In this document: piece after piece, positions 1 through 7,679 of the stretch | Layout: every line of letters begins with the position of its first letter | How positions within the stretch are numbered: position 1 is the stretch's first letter | Origin: Streptomyces lydicus | Lineage (GTDB): Bacteria; Actinomycetota; Actinomycetes; Streptomycetales; Streptomycetaceae | Assembly (NCBI RefSeq): GCF_001729485.1 | Contig: NZ_CP017157.1 | Span: 5,890,001-5,954,000, forward strand | DNA: 64,000 nucleotides | Reading direction: 5' to 3' | Position numbers and translations under genes: made by a program | Notes under the pieces: generated by a model | The model's input: only the letters and a program-made list of their open reading frames with translations | Database searches by the model: none | Told to the model about the DNA's origin: nothing

Positions 1-1
1 G

Positions 2-523
2 TTCCCCGGTGCGCCCAAGCCGCCGTTCACCTCGATCGCCGACCACCCGCTGGCGGTCCTGATGCTGGCACTGACCTCCATCCCCACCGGCGACGTCAAC
101 AGCGCCGTCTACCGCTCGGCCGAGATCCCGGCGGGCAACGCGCACGCCTCCGCGCACGGGCTGGCGACCGTCTACGGGGCGCTGGCGAGCGGCCGGCTCG
201 TCGGGCCGGCGACCCTGGAGGCGATGCGCCGCTCCCAGAGCCTCCCCGGCGAGCCCGACCTGACCCTCGACGCGCTCGCGCCGGGGGGCGCCTCGCTGCG
301 CTGGGGTCTGGGCTACATGCTGAACCAGGGGCAGGCGGGACCCAACCCACTGGCCTTCGGGCACGGCGGCGCGGGCGGCTCGTACGCCTTCGCCGACCCC
401 GAGAACCGGCTGTCGTACGCGTACACCATGAACAGGTACGGCGGAGGCACGACCGGTACCGATCCGCGCAACGGCGGGCTGGTCGCCGCGGTCTACCGGG
501 CGCTGGAGCAGACCCGGAGCTGA
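2..523 (+). CDS. Serine hydrolase (class C beta-lactamase-like), C-terminal part
   Basis: The frame is open from the window edge, so the N-terminus with the SxxK nucleophile lies outside. The last ~173 residues show the layout of the EstB/class C beta-lactamase-related fold: a short helical region (HASAHGLATVYGALA) and, near the C-terminus, a GHGGAGGSYAF segment that corresponds to the family's third motif (HxG in place of KTG). Members act as esterases, D-aminopeptidases or penicillin-binding-like enzymes; the substrate cannot be told here. A GC-rich hairpin follows the stop directly. Family assignment is confident, function is not. Confidence 0.8.
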   Translation, partial: FPGAPKPPFTSIADHPLAVLMLALTSIPTGDVNSAVYRSAEIPAGNAHASAHGLATVYGALASGRLVGPATLEAMRRSQSLPGEPDLTLDALAPGGASLRWGLGYMLNQGQAGPNPLAFGHGGAGGSYAFADPENRLSYAYTMNRYGGGTTGTDPRNGGLVAAVYRALEQTRS

Positions 524-528
524 CCCCG

Positions 529-545
529 GGGCCCGGGTCGGGCCC
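529..545 (+). terminator. GC hairpin after the serine hydrolase gene
   Basis: GGGCCCG (529-535) and CGGGCCC (539-545) form a perfect 7-bp stem with a 3-nt loop, 5 nt after the TGA. There is no T tract, which is usual for actinobacterial terminators. Confidence 0.45.
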
Positions 546-655
546 GGCACCGCCCGGAGATCCGCGCCCGCGCTTGGCGTGGCACGGCGCGATAATGGGA
601 GGTGCGGCAGCATCCGGCCCCGCTGCGGGTGCGGCGGGTCCGGGGAGAGGGCGTG

Positions 656-913
656 GTGACCATGGAACGGGACACCGAGACGGTTCACGAGGCGTATGCG
701 TTCGTCTGTCTGCACTGCGGACACGGCTGGGAAGAGGCATACGAGATCCGGCACACCACGGATCTGGCCGGCCACCGGCGCGCCGACTACTTCACCCGCG
801 GCGTCCGGGTCCCCTCCCCGCTGACCCGGAACGACTGCCCGTCCTGCAACCTCGGCCCGATCCGGATCCTGCGTCCCGGCCGGGTGGACGCGGCCCGGAC
901 GTACCTGGCCTGA
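656..913 (+). CDS. Small zinc-ribbon protein, unknown function
   Basis: About 85 residues. Two Cys pairs, CLHC and CPSC, lie ~45 residues apart and would make a zinc ribbon; the region between is polar with aromatic residues (GWEEAYEIRH). No membrane segment or catalytic motif is visible. Start: GGGGAGAGG at 642-650 suits GTG 656 (about 8 nt from the GGAG core); ATG 662 is the alternative and removes only two residues. A GATAAT hexamer at 591-596 could be a -10 box, without a good -35. The gene stands alone between converging neighbours. I recognise it only as a conserved Streptomyces hypothetical. Confidence 0.7.
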   Translation: MTMERDTETVHEAYAFVCLHCGHGWEEAYEIRHTTDLAGHRRADYFTRGVRVPSPLTRNDCPSCNLGPIRILRPGRVDAARTYLA

Positions 914-938
914 CGCCCCCCGCCCGTCTGATACTCCG

Positions 939-2375
939 TCACCAGCCGGTGTACAGCAGGTGGTTGAGCAGCAGGGCCAGCACGGCCTGCGCCGCGAGCC
1001 AGGGCCGGTGGAGGGCCCGGGGCAGCAGTGCGCAGGCCGCCAGCAGCCACCAGGCGAAGGGCAGCCAGATCCGCTCGGTCTCCGCCTTGCTCATGCCGGA
1101 GAGGTCGGCGATCAGCACGGCGAGCAGCGCGGCCAGGACGAGGACGGTCAGGCGGCCCGCGGGGCCGGGCGGGGGCCCGGCGGAGGGGCGCAGCCGCCGC
1201 AGGGCGGCGGGTGCCGCGGCGAGGACGCGGCGCACCCCCGCGACGGTGGCCGGCCCGGTGATCAGTACGGCGCACGCGAGGTTGCCCCACACCCAGTACG
1301 CGTACGGGCGGACCCCGGCGGCCCCGCGGTAGTAGCGCTCGACCAGCAGGCGGTACCCCTCCCACCAGTCGAAACCGGCGAGGGTGAAGGCCACCGCGAC
1401 GGTCGCCGCGCCGGCCACCAGCAGCGGCACCGGGCGGGCGTTCCGGGCGAGCAGCAGCACCGCGGCGGCGAGCGGCACGATCAGGGTGAGACCGTAGGAG
1501 AGGTAGCAGGTCAGGCCGAGGAGGAGGCCCGAGGCCAGGGCCGCGGCGGCGGCGCCGGGGGCACTCCCGCGGCTGCCGCCGGGGCCGCGGGTGGCGGCGA
1601 GGGCGAGCAGCGCCAGGGACCAGGCGGCGACCGCGGCGAAGTAGCCGTCGGCGGAGGTGCCGACCCAGACGGCGGCCGGCGCCAGGGCGAGGAACGGCGC
1701 GGCCCGGCGGGCGAGCCGCTCATCGGTCAGCGCGCGCAGCGCGACCAGGACCGCGGCCGCGGCGGAGGTGCCCACCATGATGCACCAGACGCCGGCCCAG
1801 GCCCCGCCGCCCAGACCTATCCGGTCCAGGCCGACGAAGGTGAGCACCGCGGCCGGCGGGTGCCCCGCCACATGTGCCGGCCAGTGGTCCGGCGCGTTGT
1901 TGAGGATGTGTCCGGTGAAGCCGCGCAGCGCCGGCCCCAGGTCGTCGAAGCGGCGGATGACGGTCAGGTACTCGTACTCGGTGGTGAGACGGCGGGCGAT
2001 GCCGGTCTGCCAGCCGTCGATCAGGGCCAGCGACCACGTCCAGGCCATGGCCGCCGCCCAGCAGGCCGGGAGCAGGGCGCGCCAGGGCAGGCGGGCGGCG
2101 AGCGGCGGCCCGTAGCCGAGGACCAGGGCGGCGACGGCCAGGGCGGCGGGGGTGCCGGGCCCCAGGTGCGGGAACCAGGAGGCGTACAGCGGCGGCCAGT
2201 TGACGTGCAGGCTGCCGTTGGCACGCTCGATGACGGTGCCGATGGCCGCGGCGGCCACGACGAGCAGGAGCCCGGCCGCGGCGGCCAGCAGGTCGGCGCG
2301 ACGCGCCGCACGGTCCTCGGGACCGGCCCGGCGGGCCGCGGCGGCGGGGGCTTCGGAGGTCGGTCGGGGGGTCAC
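939..2375 (-). CDS. Polytopic membrane protein, glycosyltransferase-like
   Basis: 478 residues with about ten hydrophobic segments after a ~28-residue charged N-terminus (AARRADLLAAAAGLLLVVAAAA is the first). The longest outside loop (~130-170) holds Asp/Glu/His-rich stretches such as NNAPDHWPAHVAGHPP, similar in placement to the substrate loop of GT-C mannosyltransferase-type proteins that use polyprenyl-phosphate sugars. It is divergent from the molybdopterin oxidoreductase gene with ~110 bp between them. The GT-C idea is inferred from topology and from neighbouring sugar genes; no catalytic residue can be fixed by eye. Confidence 0.7.
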   Translation of the reverse strand: MTPRPTSEAPAAAARRAGPEDRAARRADLLAAAAGLLLVVAAAAIGTVIERANGSLHVNWPPLYASWFPHLGPGTPAALAVAALVLGYGPPLAARLPWRALLPACWAAAMAWTWSLALIDGWQTGIARRLTTEYEYLTVIRRFDDLGPALRGFTGHILNNAPDHWPAHVAGHPPAAVLTFVGLDRIGLGGGAWAGVWCIMVGTSAAAAVLVALRALTDERLARRAAPFLALAPAAVWVGTSADGYFAAVAAWSLALLALAATRGPGGSRGSAPGAAAAALASGLLLGLTCYLSYGLTLIVPLAAAVLLLARNARPVPLLVAGAATVAVAFTLAGFDWWEGYRLLVERYYRGAAGVRPYAYWVWGNLACAVLITGPATVAGVRRVLAAAPAALRRLRPSAGPPPGPAGRLTVLVLAALLAVLIADLSGMSKAETERIWLPFAWWLLAACALLPRALHRPWLAAQAVLALLLNHLLYTGW

Positions 2376-2487
2376 ACCGGCACGCTAGGCCGCGGGGCGG
2401 GCGCACGACGCCGCCGATCCGCTGACGTCAGACTTTCGTCATGGGTCGTAGCCCCTCGGCCCAGGGTGTCCGGCATACCTTCAGGGC

Positions 2488-3738
2488 ATGGGCGTCTCTC
2501 CCCGCACTCTCCCGACCTCGCCGTCCTTCTGGCGCAGCCCCGTGCGCGGCCCTCGGCTGACCGCGCTGCTCGGCGTGGTGCTGCTGGCCGGCATCACGCT
2601 GCTGTTCGTCACCGGCCTGCTGTCGTACGCCGCGTACAACCCCGATCTGGCCGGCGGCGTCAACGACGAGACGCCCGGCAAGGGCCTGCTCGGCTTCTAC
2701 CTCTTCAGCTGGCCGACCGGCCCGTACTGGCTCTACCGGCTCACCCAGGGCCTGCACGTCACCGTCGGCGTCGCGCTGGTGCCCGTCCTGCTGGCGAAGC
2801 TGTGGTCGGTGATCCCGAAGCTGTTCACGCTGCCGCCGGCCCGGTCGCCCGGGCACGCGGCGGAGCGGCTGTCCCTGCTGCTGCTGGTCGGCGGGGCGCT
2901 CTTCGAGTTCGTCACCGGCCTGCTCAACATCCAGCTGGAGTACGTCTTCCCCGGCTCCTTCTACCCGCTGCACTTCTACGGCGCCTGGGTGTTCATCGGC
3001 GCGTTCGTCGCGCACGTCGCGCTGCGGCTGCCGCGGACCGTGCGGGCGGTGCGGGAGCGCACCGACCCGGCGCCGGACGCCGACGACACCGGGCTCGTGG
3101 CGCCCCGCCCGGCCCCGCCGACGGTGTCCCGGCGCGGCGTGCTGGGCCTGGTCGGCGCCGGTTCGCTGCTGCTGCTCGCGACGACCGCCGGGCAGAGCAT
3201 CGGCGGGTGGTGGCGGCGTACCGCGCTGCTGGCGCCGCACGGCGGGCGCGATCCGGGCAGCGGGCCGAACGGCTTCCAGATCAACAAGTCCGCCGCGGCG
3301 GTCGGCATCCGGGAGCAGGACACCGGCGCGGACTGGCGACTGACGGTCGAGGGCGGCGGCCGCCGGGTGCGGCTGGACCGCGCCGCGCTGCTGCGGCTGC
3401 CGCAGCACACCTCGGCCCTGCCGATCGCCTGCGTGGAGGGCTGGTCCACCGACAATCAGCAGTGGGGCGGGGTGCGGCTGCGGGACCTCGCGGCACTGGT
3501 GGGGTTCGAGGGGCAGCCGCCCGGCGTGGTGGTGGAGTCGCTGCAACTGCGCGGCGCGTTCCGGCGGGCCGCGCTGAGCGCGCACCAGGTGCGCGATCCG
3601 CGGTCGCTGCTCGCCCTGCGGGTCGGCGGGGCCGAGCTGTCCGCCGACCACGGCCACCCGGCGCGGATCATCGTGCCGGCCGCGCCCGGGGTGCTCAACA
3701 CCAAGTGGGTCTCGCGGCTGACGTTCGGGGAGTGGTGA
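2488..3738 (+). CDS. Membrane-anchored molybdopterin-dependent oxidoreductase
   Basis: 416 residues in two parts. Residues ~22-185 form four to five membrane helices with His90, His162 and His176, a cytochrome b561-like bundle that could bind haem. Residues ~214-235 (SRRGVLGLVGAG then a hydrophobic stretch) look like an internal twin-arginine segment. Residues ~260-416 match the sulfite-oxidase/YedY Moco fold, with Cys315 in PIACVEGWS as the expected molybdenum ligand. The arrangement resembles MsrP and MsrQ joined in one chain, so electrons could pass from quinol through haem to a periplasm-side Moco centre. The substrate is unknown. The next gene starts 2 nt after the stop. Confidence 0.85.
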   Translation: MGVSPRTLPTSPSFWRSPVRGPRLTALLGVVLLAGITLLFVTGLLSYAAYNPDLAGGVNDETPGKGLLGFYLFSWPTGPYWLYRLTQGLHVTVGVALVPVLLAKLWSVIPKLFTLPPARSPGHAAERLSLLLLVGGALFEFVTGLLNIQLEYVFPGSFYPLHFYGAWVFIGAFVAHVALRLPRTVRAVRERTDPAPDADDTGLVAPRPAPPTVSRRGVLGLVGAGSLLLLATTAGQSIGGWWRRTALLAPHGGRDPGSGPNGFQINKSAAAVGIREQDTGADWRLTVEGGGRRVRLDRAALLRLPQHTSALPIACVEGWSTDNQQWGGVRLRDLAALVGFEGQPPGVVVESLQLRGAFRRAALSAHQVRDPRSLLALRVGGAELSADHGHPARIIVPAAPGVLNTKWVSRLTFGEW

Positions 3739-3740
3739 CG

Positions 3741-4313
3741 GTGGTACGCATGCGGGTGCGGTGGCGCGAACGGGCCCGGCGGGCACGGCAGTCGGTGTCC
3801 GGCCGGCACTGGTACGGCGAGGGACCGTTGCACCTGCTGCTGATGCTCGCCTCGTTCGCGCTCACCGGCTACGCGGGGGTGCGGCTGCTGGCCGGCGGGC
3901 AGTGGCCGCTGGTGGTGGTCTGGTTCGCCGGGGCGGCCCTGCTGCACGATCTCGTGCTGCTGCCGCTGTACTCGCTCGCGGACCGGGCGCTGGCCCGGTA
4001 CACGGCGGCCCGCGGCGGGCACCGGGCCTGGACCGGGTACGTCCGGGTGCCCGCCGCGCTGTCCGGGCTGCTGCTCCTGGTGTGGTTCCCGCTGATCGCG
4101 CCGACGGCGGGCAGCGCGGCGCACTACGAAGCCGCGACCGGCCTGCCCGCCGGGGTGTTCCTGGGCCGCTGGCTGCTGCTCACCGCCGCGCTGTTCGCGC
4201 TCTCCGCGGTGTGGCTGCTGTGCCGTACGGCCGCGTCCCGGCAGGCCGGGACCGGTGCGGGAGGCCGCCGGCGCAGGGCGACGAAGCAGCGTTCCGCGCC
4301 GCCCGGGGACTGA
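3741..4313 (+). CDS. Small four-helix membrane protein in the Moco operon
   Basis: 190 residues, four hydrophobic segments (HLLLMLASFALTGYAGV; PLVVVWFAGAALLHDLVLLPLY; ALSGLLLLVWFPLIA; GRWLLLTAALFALSAVWLL), Arg-rich termini. Two membrane His residues (GPLH, LLHD) would permit a haem role. GGGGAG at 3727-3732 fits GTG 3741; GTG 3735 and ATG 3750 are in frame. It follows the oxidoreductase by 2 nt, so a shared electron-transfer or assembly job is likely. Its 3' end overlaps the opposing methyltransferase frame by 190 nt. No family name is recognised. Confidence 0.75.
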   Translation: MVRMRVRWRERARRARQSVSGRHWYGEGPLHLLLMLASFALTGYAGVRLLAGGQWPLVVVWFAGAALLHDLVLLPLYSLADRALARYTAARGGHRAWTGYVRVPAALSGLLLLVWFPLIAPTAGSAAHYEAATGLPAGVFLGRWLLLTAALFALSAVWLLCRTAASRQAGTGAGGRRRRATKQRSAPPGD

Positions 4314-4966
4314 TCCGGCGGGCCGGCGTGGGACCACTGCTCGACGGCGGTCCAGCCGGTGGCGGCGGCGTGCCGCAGCAGGGCGGGAGTGCCGACCCGG
4401 GCCCAGGGGAACGGCTCGCCCGGGGTGCCGCGGCCGCCGGGGCAGCCGCGTTCGACCCGCACCTGGACGCGTTCGTCGACGTCCGCGGGGGTGGTCTCCA
4501 CGAGGAGCAGGCCGGGCCGGGCGACGAGTTGGGCGCTCCGGGCGAGGAGGGCGCGCGGGTCGCCGCCGATGCCGATGTTGCCGTCGAGGAGCAGGGCGGT
4601 GCCCCAACTCCCCTCGCCCGGGAGGGGGTCGAAGACCGAGCGGTGCAGTGCGGTGCCGCCGGTCGCGGCGGTGCGGGCCACCGCGGCCGGGCTGACGTCG
4701 ATGCCGAGCGCCCGCCGGCCCAGTGCGGCGAGCCCGGCGACCAGCCGTCCGGGGCCGCAGCCGATGTCGAGGACGGCGCCCTCGCAGCGGCGCAGCACGG
4801 CGCGGTCGGCGGCGTCCGGCCCGGCGCACCAGCGCTCGACCTCCAGCGGCAGCAGCCAGCCGTCGCTGCGGCGCAGGAAGAGCGGGCCGCGGCCGCTGCG
4901 GAGCGCCTCGGCGTACGGGTCGGCGCCCCAGGCGGCGGTGGCCGTGGCCGGCGCGGCGGCGCTCAT
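4124..4966 (-). CDS. Class I SAM-dependent methyltransferase
   Basis: 280 residues. The SAM-binding motif I is VLDIGCGPGRLVAGLAALG, followed by the acidic post-I strand (ALGIDVSPAAV). There is a conserved motif-III-like strand (LLLVETTPADVDER). The recognisable enzyme ends near CFVALRR; the last ~60 residues are low in family character and are coded opposite the 3' end of the membrane-protein gene. ATG 4966 overlaps the stop of the DUF2064 gene (ATGA), so the three leftward genes are translationally coupled. The acceptor is unknown; neighbours suggest a sugar or lipid-linked sugar. Confidence 0.85.
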   Translation of the reverse strand: MSAAAPATATAAWGADPYAEALRSGRGPLFLRRSDGWLLPLEVERWCAGPDAADRAVLRRCEGAVLDIGCGPGRLVAGLAALGRRALGIDVSPAAVARTAATGGTALHRSVFDPLPGEGSWGTALLLDGNIGIGGDPRALLARSAQLVARPGLLLVETTPADVDERVQVRVERGCPGGRGTPGEPFPWARVGTPALLRHAAATGWTAVEQWSHAGPPDQSPGGAERCFVALRRRPPAPVPACRDAAVRHSSHTAESANSAAVSSSQRPRNTPAGRPVAAS

Positions 4967-5637
4967 CGGCCGGTGTCCGGCCGCAGCCGGGCCAGGGTGG
5001 CGGCGAACCGGCCGTCGGGCGCGGCGGCCGCGACCCGCTCGGCGTCGTCCGCGGTGTCCACGTCGCGCAGCGCCGGCAGTTCCCGTACCCGGAGCCCGGC
5101 GGCGGTCAGCCGGGCGCGCTGGACGGCGCCGGTGCGGTCGGTGGACATGGGGACGCCCCGCAGCAGCCGGGGGTCGGGGACGGCCAGGCCGAGCGCCCAG
5201 AATCCGCCGTCCTCGGCCGCCCCGAACCAGGCGTCGCAGCCGTCCCAGGCGCCGCGGCACAGGGCGGGGGCGAGGAGGTCCGGGGTGACCTGGGGGGTGT
5301 CCATACCGATCAGCAGGGTCGGGCCGGCGCTGTCGGCGAAGGCCGCGGCGAGCCGCTGGTCGAGGCCGCCGGCGCACTGCGGCCGGACGTCGAACCCGGC
5401 CGGCAGCCACCGCCCGGGCCGGCCGTCGAGCACCACCACGCGCCGCCGGGCGGGCATGGCGCGCACGGCCCGCAGGGTGTCGTGCAGCGCGGCCTCGGCC
5501 AACTGGGCGGCCTCCTCGGGGGTGTAGGGCGGGGTGAGGCGGGTCTTGACCCGGCCCGGCACCGGTTCCTTGGCGATGACCAGGACCGTCGTCGGTCCGG
5601 TGGCGACCCCCGCGCGGCGCTCCGCGGCCCCGGTCAT
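4963..5637 (-). CDS. TIGR04282/DUF2064-type transferase (GT-A-like)
   Basis: 224 residues. The N-terminal VLVIAKEPVPGRVKTRLTP is the family hallmark (KxPxxGxxKTRL), similar to nucleotide-sugar and CofC-type nucleotidyltransferases. LLIGMDTPQ and EDGGFWALGL are the other conserved blocks; the Asp residues there would bind metal-nucleotide. It is coupled by ATGA overlaps both to the epimerase-GT2 gene upstream and the methyltransferase downstream. Family is confident; reaction is not known. Confidence 0.88.
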   Translation of the reverse strand: MTGAAERRAGVATGPTTVLVIAKEPVPGRVKTRLTPPYTPEEAAQLAEAALHDTLRAVRAMPARRRVVVLDGRPGRWLPAGFDVRPQCAGGLDQRLAAAFADSAGPTLLIGMDTPQVTPDLLAPALCRGAWDGCDAWFGAAEDGGFWALGLAVPDPRLLRGVPMSTDRTGAVQRARLTAAGLRVRELPALRDVDTADDAERVAAAAPDGRFAATLARLRPDTGR

Positions 5638-7412
5638 CGGGCCGCCGCCCGCCGCGTACGGGGCGGGAGCGGCGGCTGGTTGAGGACGCCGCGCATGTCG
5701 CGGACCGCCTGCCAGGTGCCGCGCCAGGTGCCGGTGACCTTCGAACGGCCGGTGCGCGGACGGTAGGGCACCTCGCGCTCCTCGATCCGCCAGCCGGCGT
5801 CGGCGGCCCGGACGACCATCTGCAGGGGGTAGCCGCTGCGCCGGTCGGTGAGCCCGAGGTCGAGCAGCGCGGTGCGCCGGGCGGCGCGCAGCGGTCCGAG
5901 GTCGCCCAGCCGCAGCCCGGTGCGCCGGCGCAGCATCCGGGTCAGTGCGAGGTTGCCGGCCCGGGCGTGCGGCGGCCAGGCGCCGCGGCCCTCGGGGCGG
6001 CGGCGGCCCAGCACCAGGTCGCTCTCGCCGGCGCCCACCGCGCGGGCGAAGGGGACGAGCAGTGCGGGGTCGAGCGAGGCGTCGCAGTCGCAGAAGCAGA
6101 CGATGTCCGCCTCGGCGGCCAGCAGCCCGGCGTGGCAGGCGGCGCCGAAGCCGCGGCGGGCTTCGTGGACGACGGTGGCGCCGAGGTCGCGGGCGAGTTC
6201 GGCGGAGCCGTCGGTGGAGCCGTTGTCGACGACGATCGCCCGCCAGCCGTGGGGGATGCGCGCCAGGACCCAGGGCAGTGCGGCGGCCTCGTCCAGGCAG
6301 GGCAGCACGACGTCCACCGGGGCGGGGCGGGCGGCGGCGGTCACGCGGGCGGCCGGACGGGCCGGCGCCCGCATCTCCTCCCGCGCGAACTCGGCCATGC
6401 CCGCGGCGAAGCCGGTCTCCGCCCGCCAGCCGAGGTCCTCGGCGATCCGCCGCGACGACGCGGTGATGTGCCGTACGTCGCCCAGCCGGTACTCCCCCGT
6501 CACCACCGGCGCCGGCCCGCCGTACGCGTCCGCCAGGGCGCGTGCCATCTCGCCGACGGTGTGCGGCTGCCCGCTGCCGGTGTTGTACGCGGTCAGGATG
6601 CCCGCCGCCCGGTCCGGCAGCGCCTCCAGCGCCACCGCGTTGGCCGCCGCGACGTCCCGTACGTGGAGGAAGTCCCGCCGCTGCCCGCCGTCCTCGTAGA
6701 CCGTCGGCGCCTCGCCGCGGGCCAGCGCCGAGCGGAAGAAGGAGGCGACGCCGGCGTACGGGGTGTCGCGCGGCATCCCGGGCCCGTAGACGTTGTGGTA
6801 GCGCAGCGAGACGGCCCGGCCGCCGGTCGCCCGTGCCCAGGAGGCGGCCAGGTGTTCCTGGGCGAGCTTGGTCGCCGCGTACACGTTGCGCGGGTCGGTG
6901 GGCGCGTCCTCGTCGACCAGGCCCGGCCGCAGCGGCGCGCCGCAGCGCGGGCAGCGTGGCTCGAACCTGCCGGCGTCGAGGTCGGTGACCGCCCGCGGGC
7001 CGGGCCGCACCGCGCGGTGCTCGGGACAGGTGTAGCGGCCCTCCCCGTAGACCACCATCGATCCGGCGAGCACCAGCCGGCGGACGTCGGCGGCGGCCAT
7101 TGCGGCCAGCAGGACGGCGGTGCCCAGGTCGTTGCAGCCGACGTAGCCGGGCGCGTCCGCGAAGTCCTTGCCCAGGCCCACCATCGCCGCCTGGTGGCAG
7201 ACCGCGTCGACGCCGGCCAGCGCCGCGTCGACGGCCGCCCGGTCCCGCAGGTCCGCGACGATCCGCTGCTCCCCCGGGGACGGCGGCGGGGGCTCGGGGT
7301 GGGCCGAGGGCAGCAGGGCGTCAAGCACGACGGGTTCGTGGCCGCGGGCCAGGAGCGCCTCGACGACCCGTGAACCGATGAATCCGGCGCCGCCGGTGAC
7401 CAGTACTCGCAT
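5634..7412 (-). CDS. NAD-dependent sugar epimerase fused to GT2 glycosyltransferase
   Basis: 592 residues. Residues 1-~345 form an extended SDR epimerase: GGAGFIG (7-13), Ser118 (GSMVVYG), Tyr178-x3-Lys182. Between Ser118 and Tyr178 sits a zinc-ribbon-like insert with Cys129, His132, Cys154 and Cys157, a feature I associate with some dTDP-rhamnose 4-epimerase-like enzymes. After an Ala/Arg/Pro linker (~348-365), residues ~366-592 form a DPM1-like GT2 domain with DNGSTD (396-401) and a second acidic site in FCDCDAS. ATG 7412 is chosen because MRVLVTGGAGF is the normal enzyme start. First gene of a three-gene coupled operon. It may make a nucleotide sugar and transfer it, probably to a polyprenyl carrier. 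Confidence 0.88.
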   Translation of the reverse strand: MRVLVTGGAGFIGSRVVEALLARGHEPVVLDALLPSAHPEPPPPSPGEQRIVADLRDRAAVDAALAGVDAVCHQAAMVGLGKDFADAPGYVGCNDLGTAVLLAAMAAADVRRLVLAGSMVVYGEGRYTCPEHRAVRPGPRAVTDLDAGRFEPRCPRCGAPLRPGLVDEDAPTDPRNVYAATKLAQEHLAASWARATGGRAVSLRYHNVYGPGMPRDTPYAGVASFFRSALARGEAPTVYEDGGQRRDFLHVRDVAAANAVALEALPDRAAGILTAYNTGSGQPHTVGEMARALADAYGGPAPVVTGEYRLGDVRHITASSRRIAEDLGWRAETGFAAGMAEFAREEMRAPARPAARVTAAARPAPVDVVLPCLDEAAALPWVLARIPHGWRAIVVDNGSTDGSAELARDLGATVVHEARRGFGAACHAGLLAAEADIVCFCDCDASLDPALLVPFARAVGAGESDLVLGRRRPEGRGAWPPHARAGNLALTRMLRRRTGLRLGDLGPLRAARRTALLDLGLTDRRSGYPLQMVVRAADAGWRIEEREVPYRPRTGRSKVTGTWRGTWQAVRDMRGVLNQPPLPPRTRRAAAR

Positions 7413-7558
7413 GCCGGTCACGCTAGGCGGACGGACGCCTTCCGGCGCGCGCCACGACCGTCGTGTCACGGCTCCGTAAGATCCGGCGGCACTGTGACCG
7501 CTCGATCACCGTGGCCACTGCGATTCGGTAACAGGGGCCCGCGAGGTATTTCGATACG

Positions 7559-7575
7559 GCATATGTTGCATATGC
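7559..7575. promoter_or_regulatory. 17-bp CATATG palindrome upstream of phosphatase gene
   Basis: GCATATG and CATATGC flank TTG, giving a perfect inverted repeat; GCATATG also recurs directly 9 bp on. It stands in the ~270-bp gap between divergent genes, ~105 bp before the phosphatase start, in AT-richer sequence. A regulator site or promoter element is likely; the binder is unknown. Confidence 0.5.
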
Positions 7576-7679
7576 TCAGCTCGGGGGCCTGGGGGCCGTT
7601 TCCGGACACTCCGACGGCCGAAAGCCCCCACCGAACGCCCTGACCCCAACGCCTCTTCAAGACCCCGTCGGAGAACCCC

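Noticed and set aside
960..4313. 1117-codon open frame on the plus strand opposite the membrane glycosyltransferase gene
   Set aside because: Translation is Gly/Arg/Gln-rich low-complexity sequence; only its last 190 codons are a real gene. Long shadow frames are expected in >70% GC DNA.
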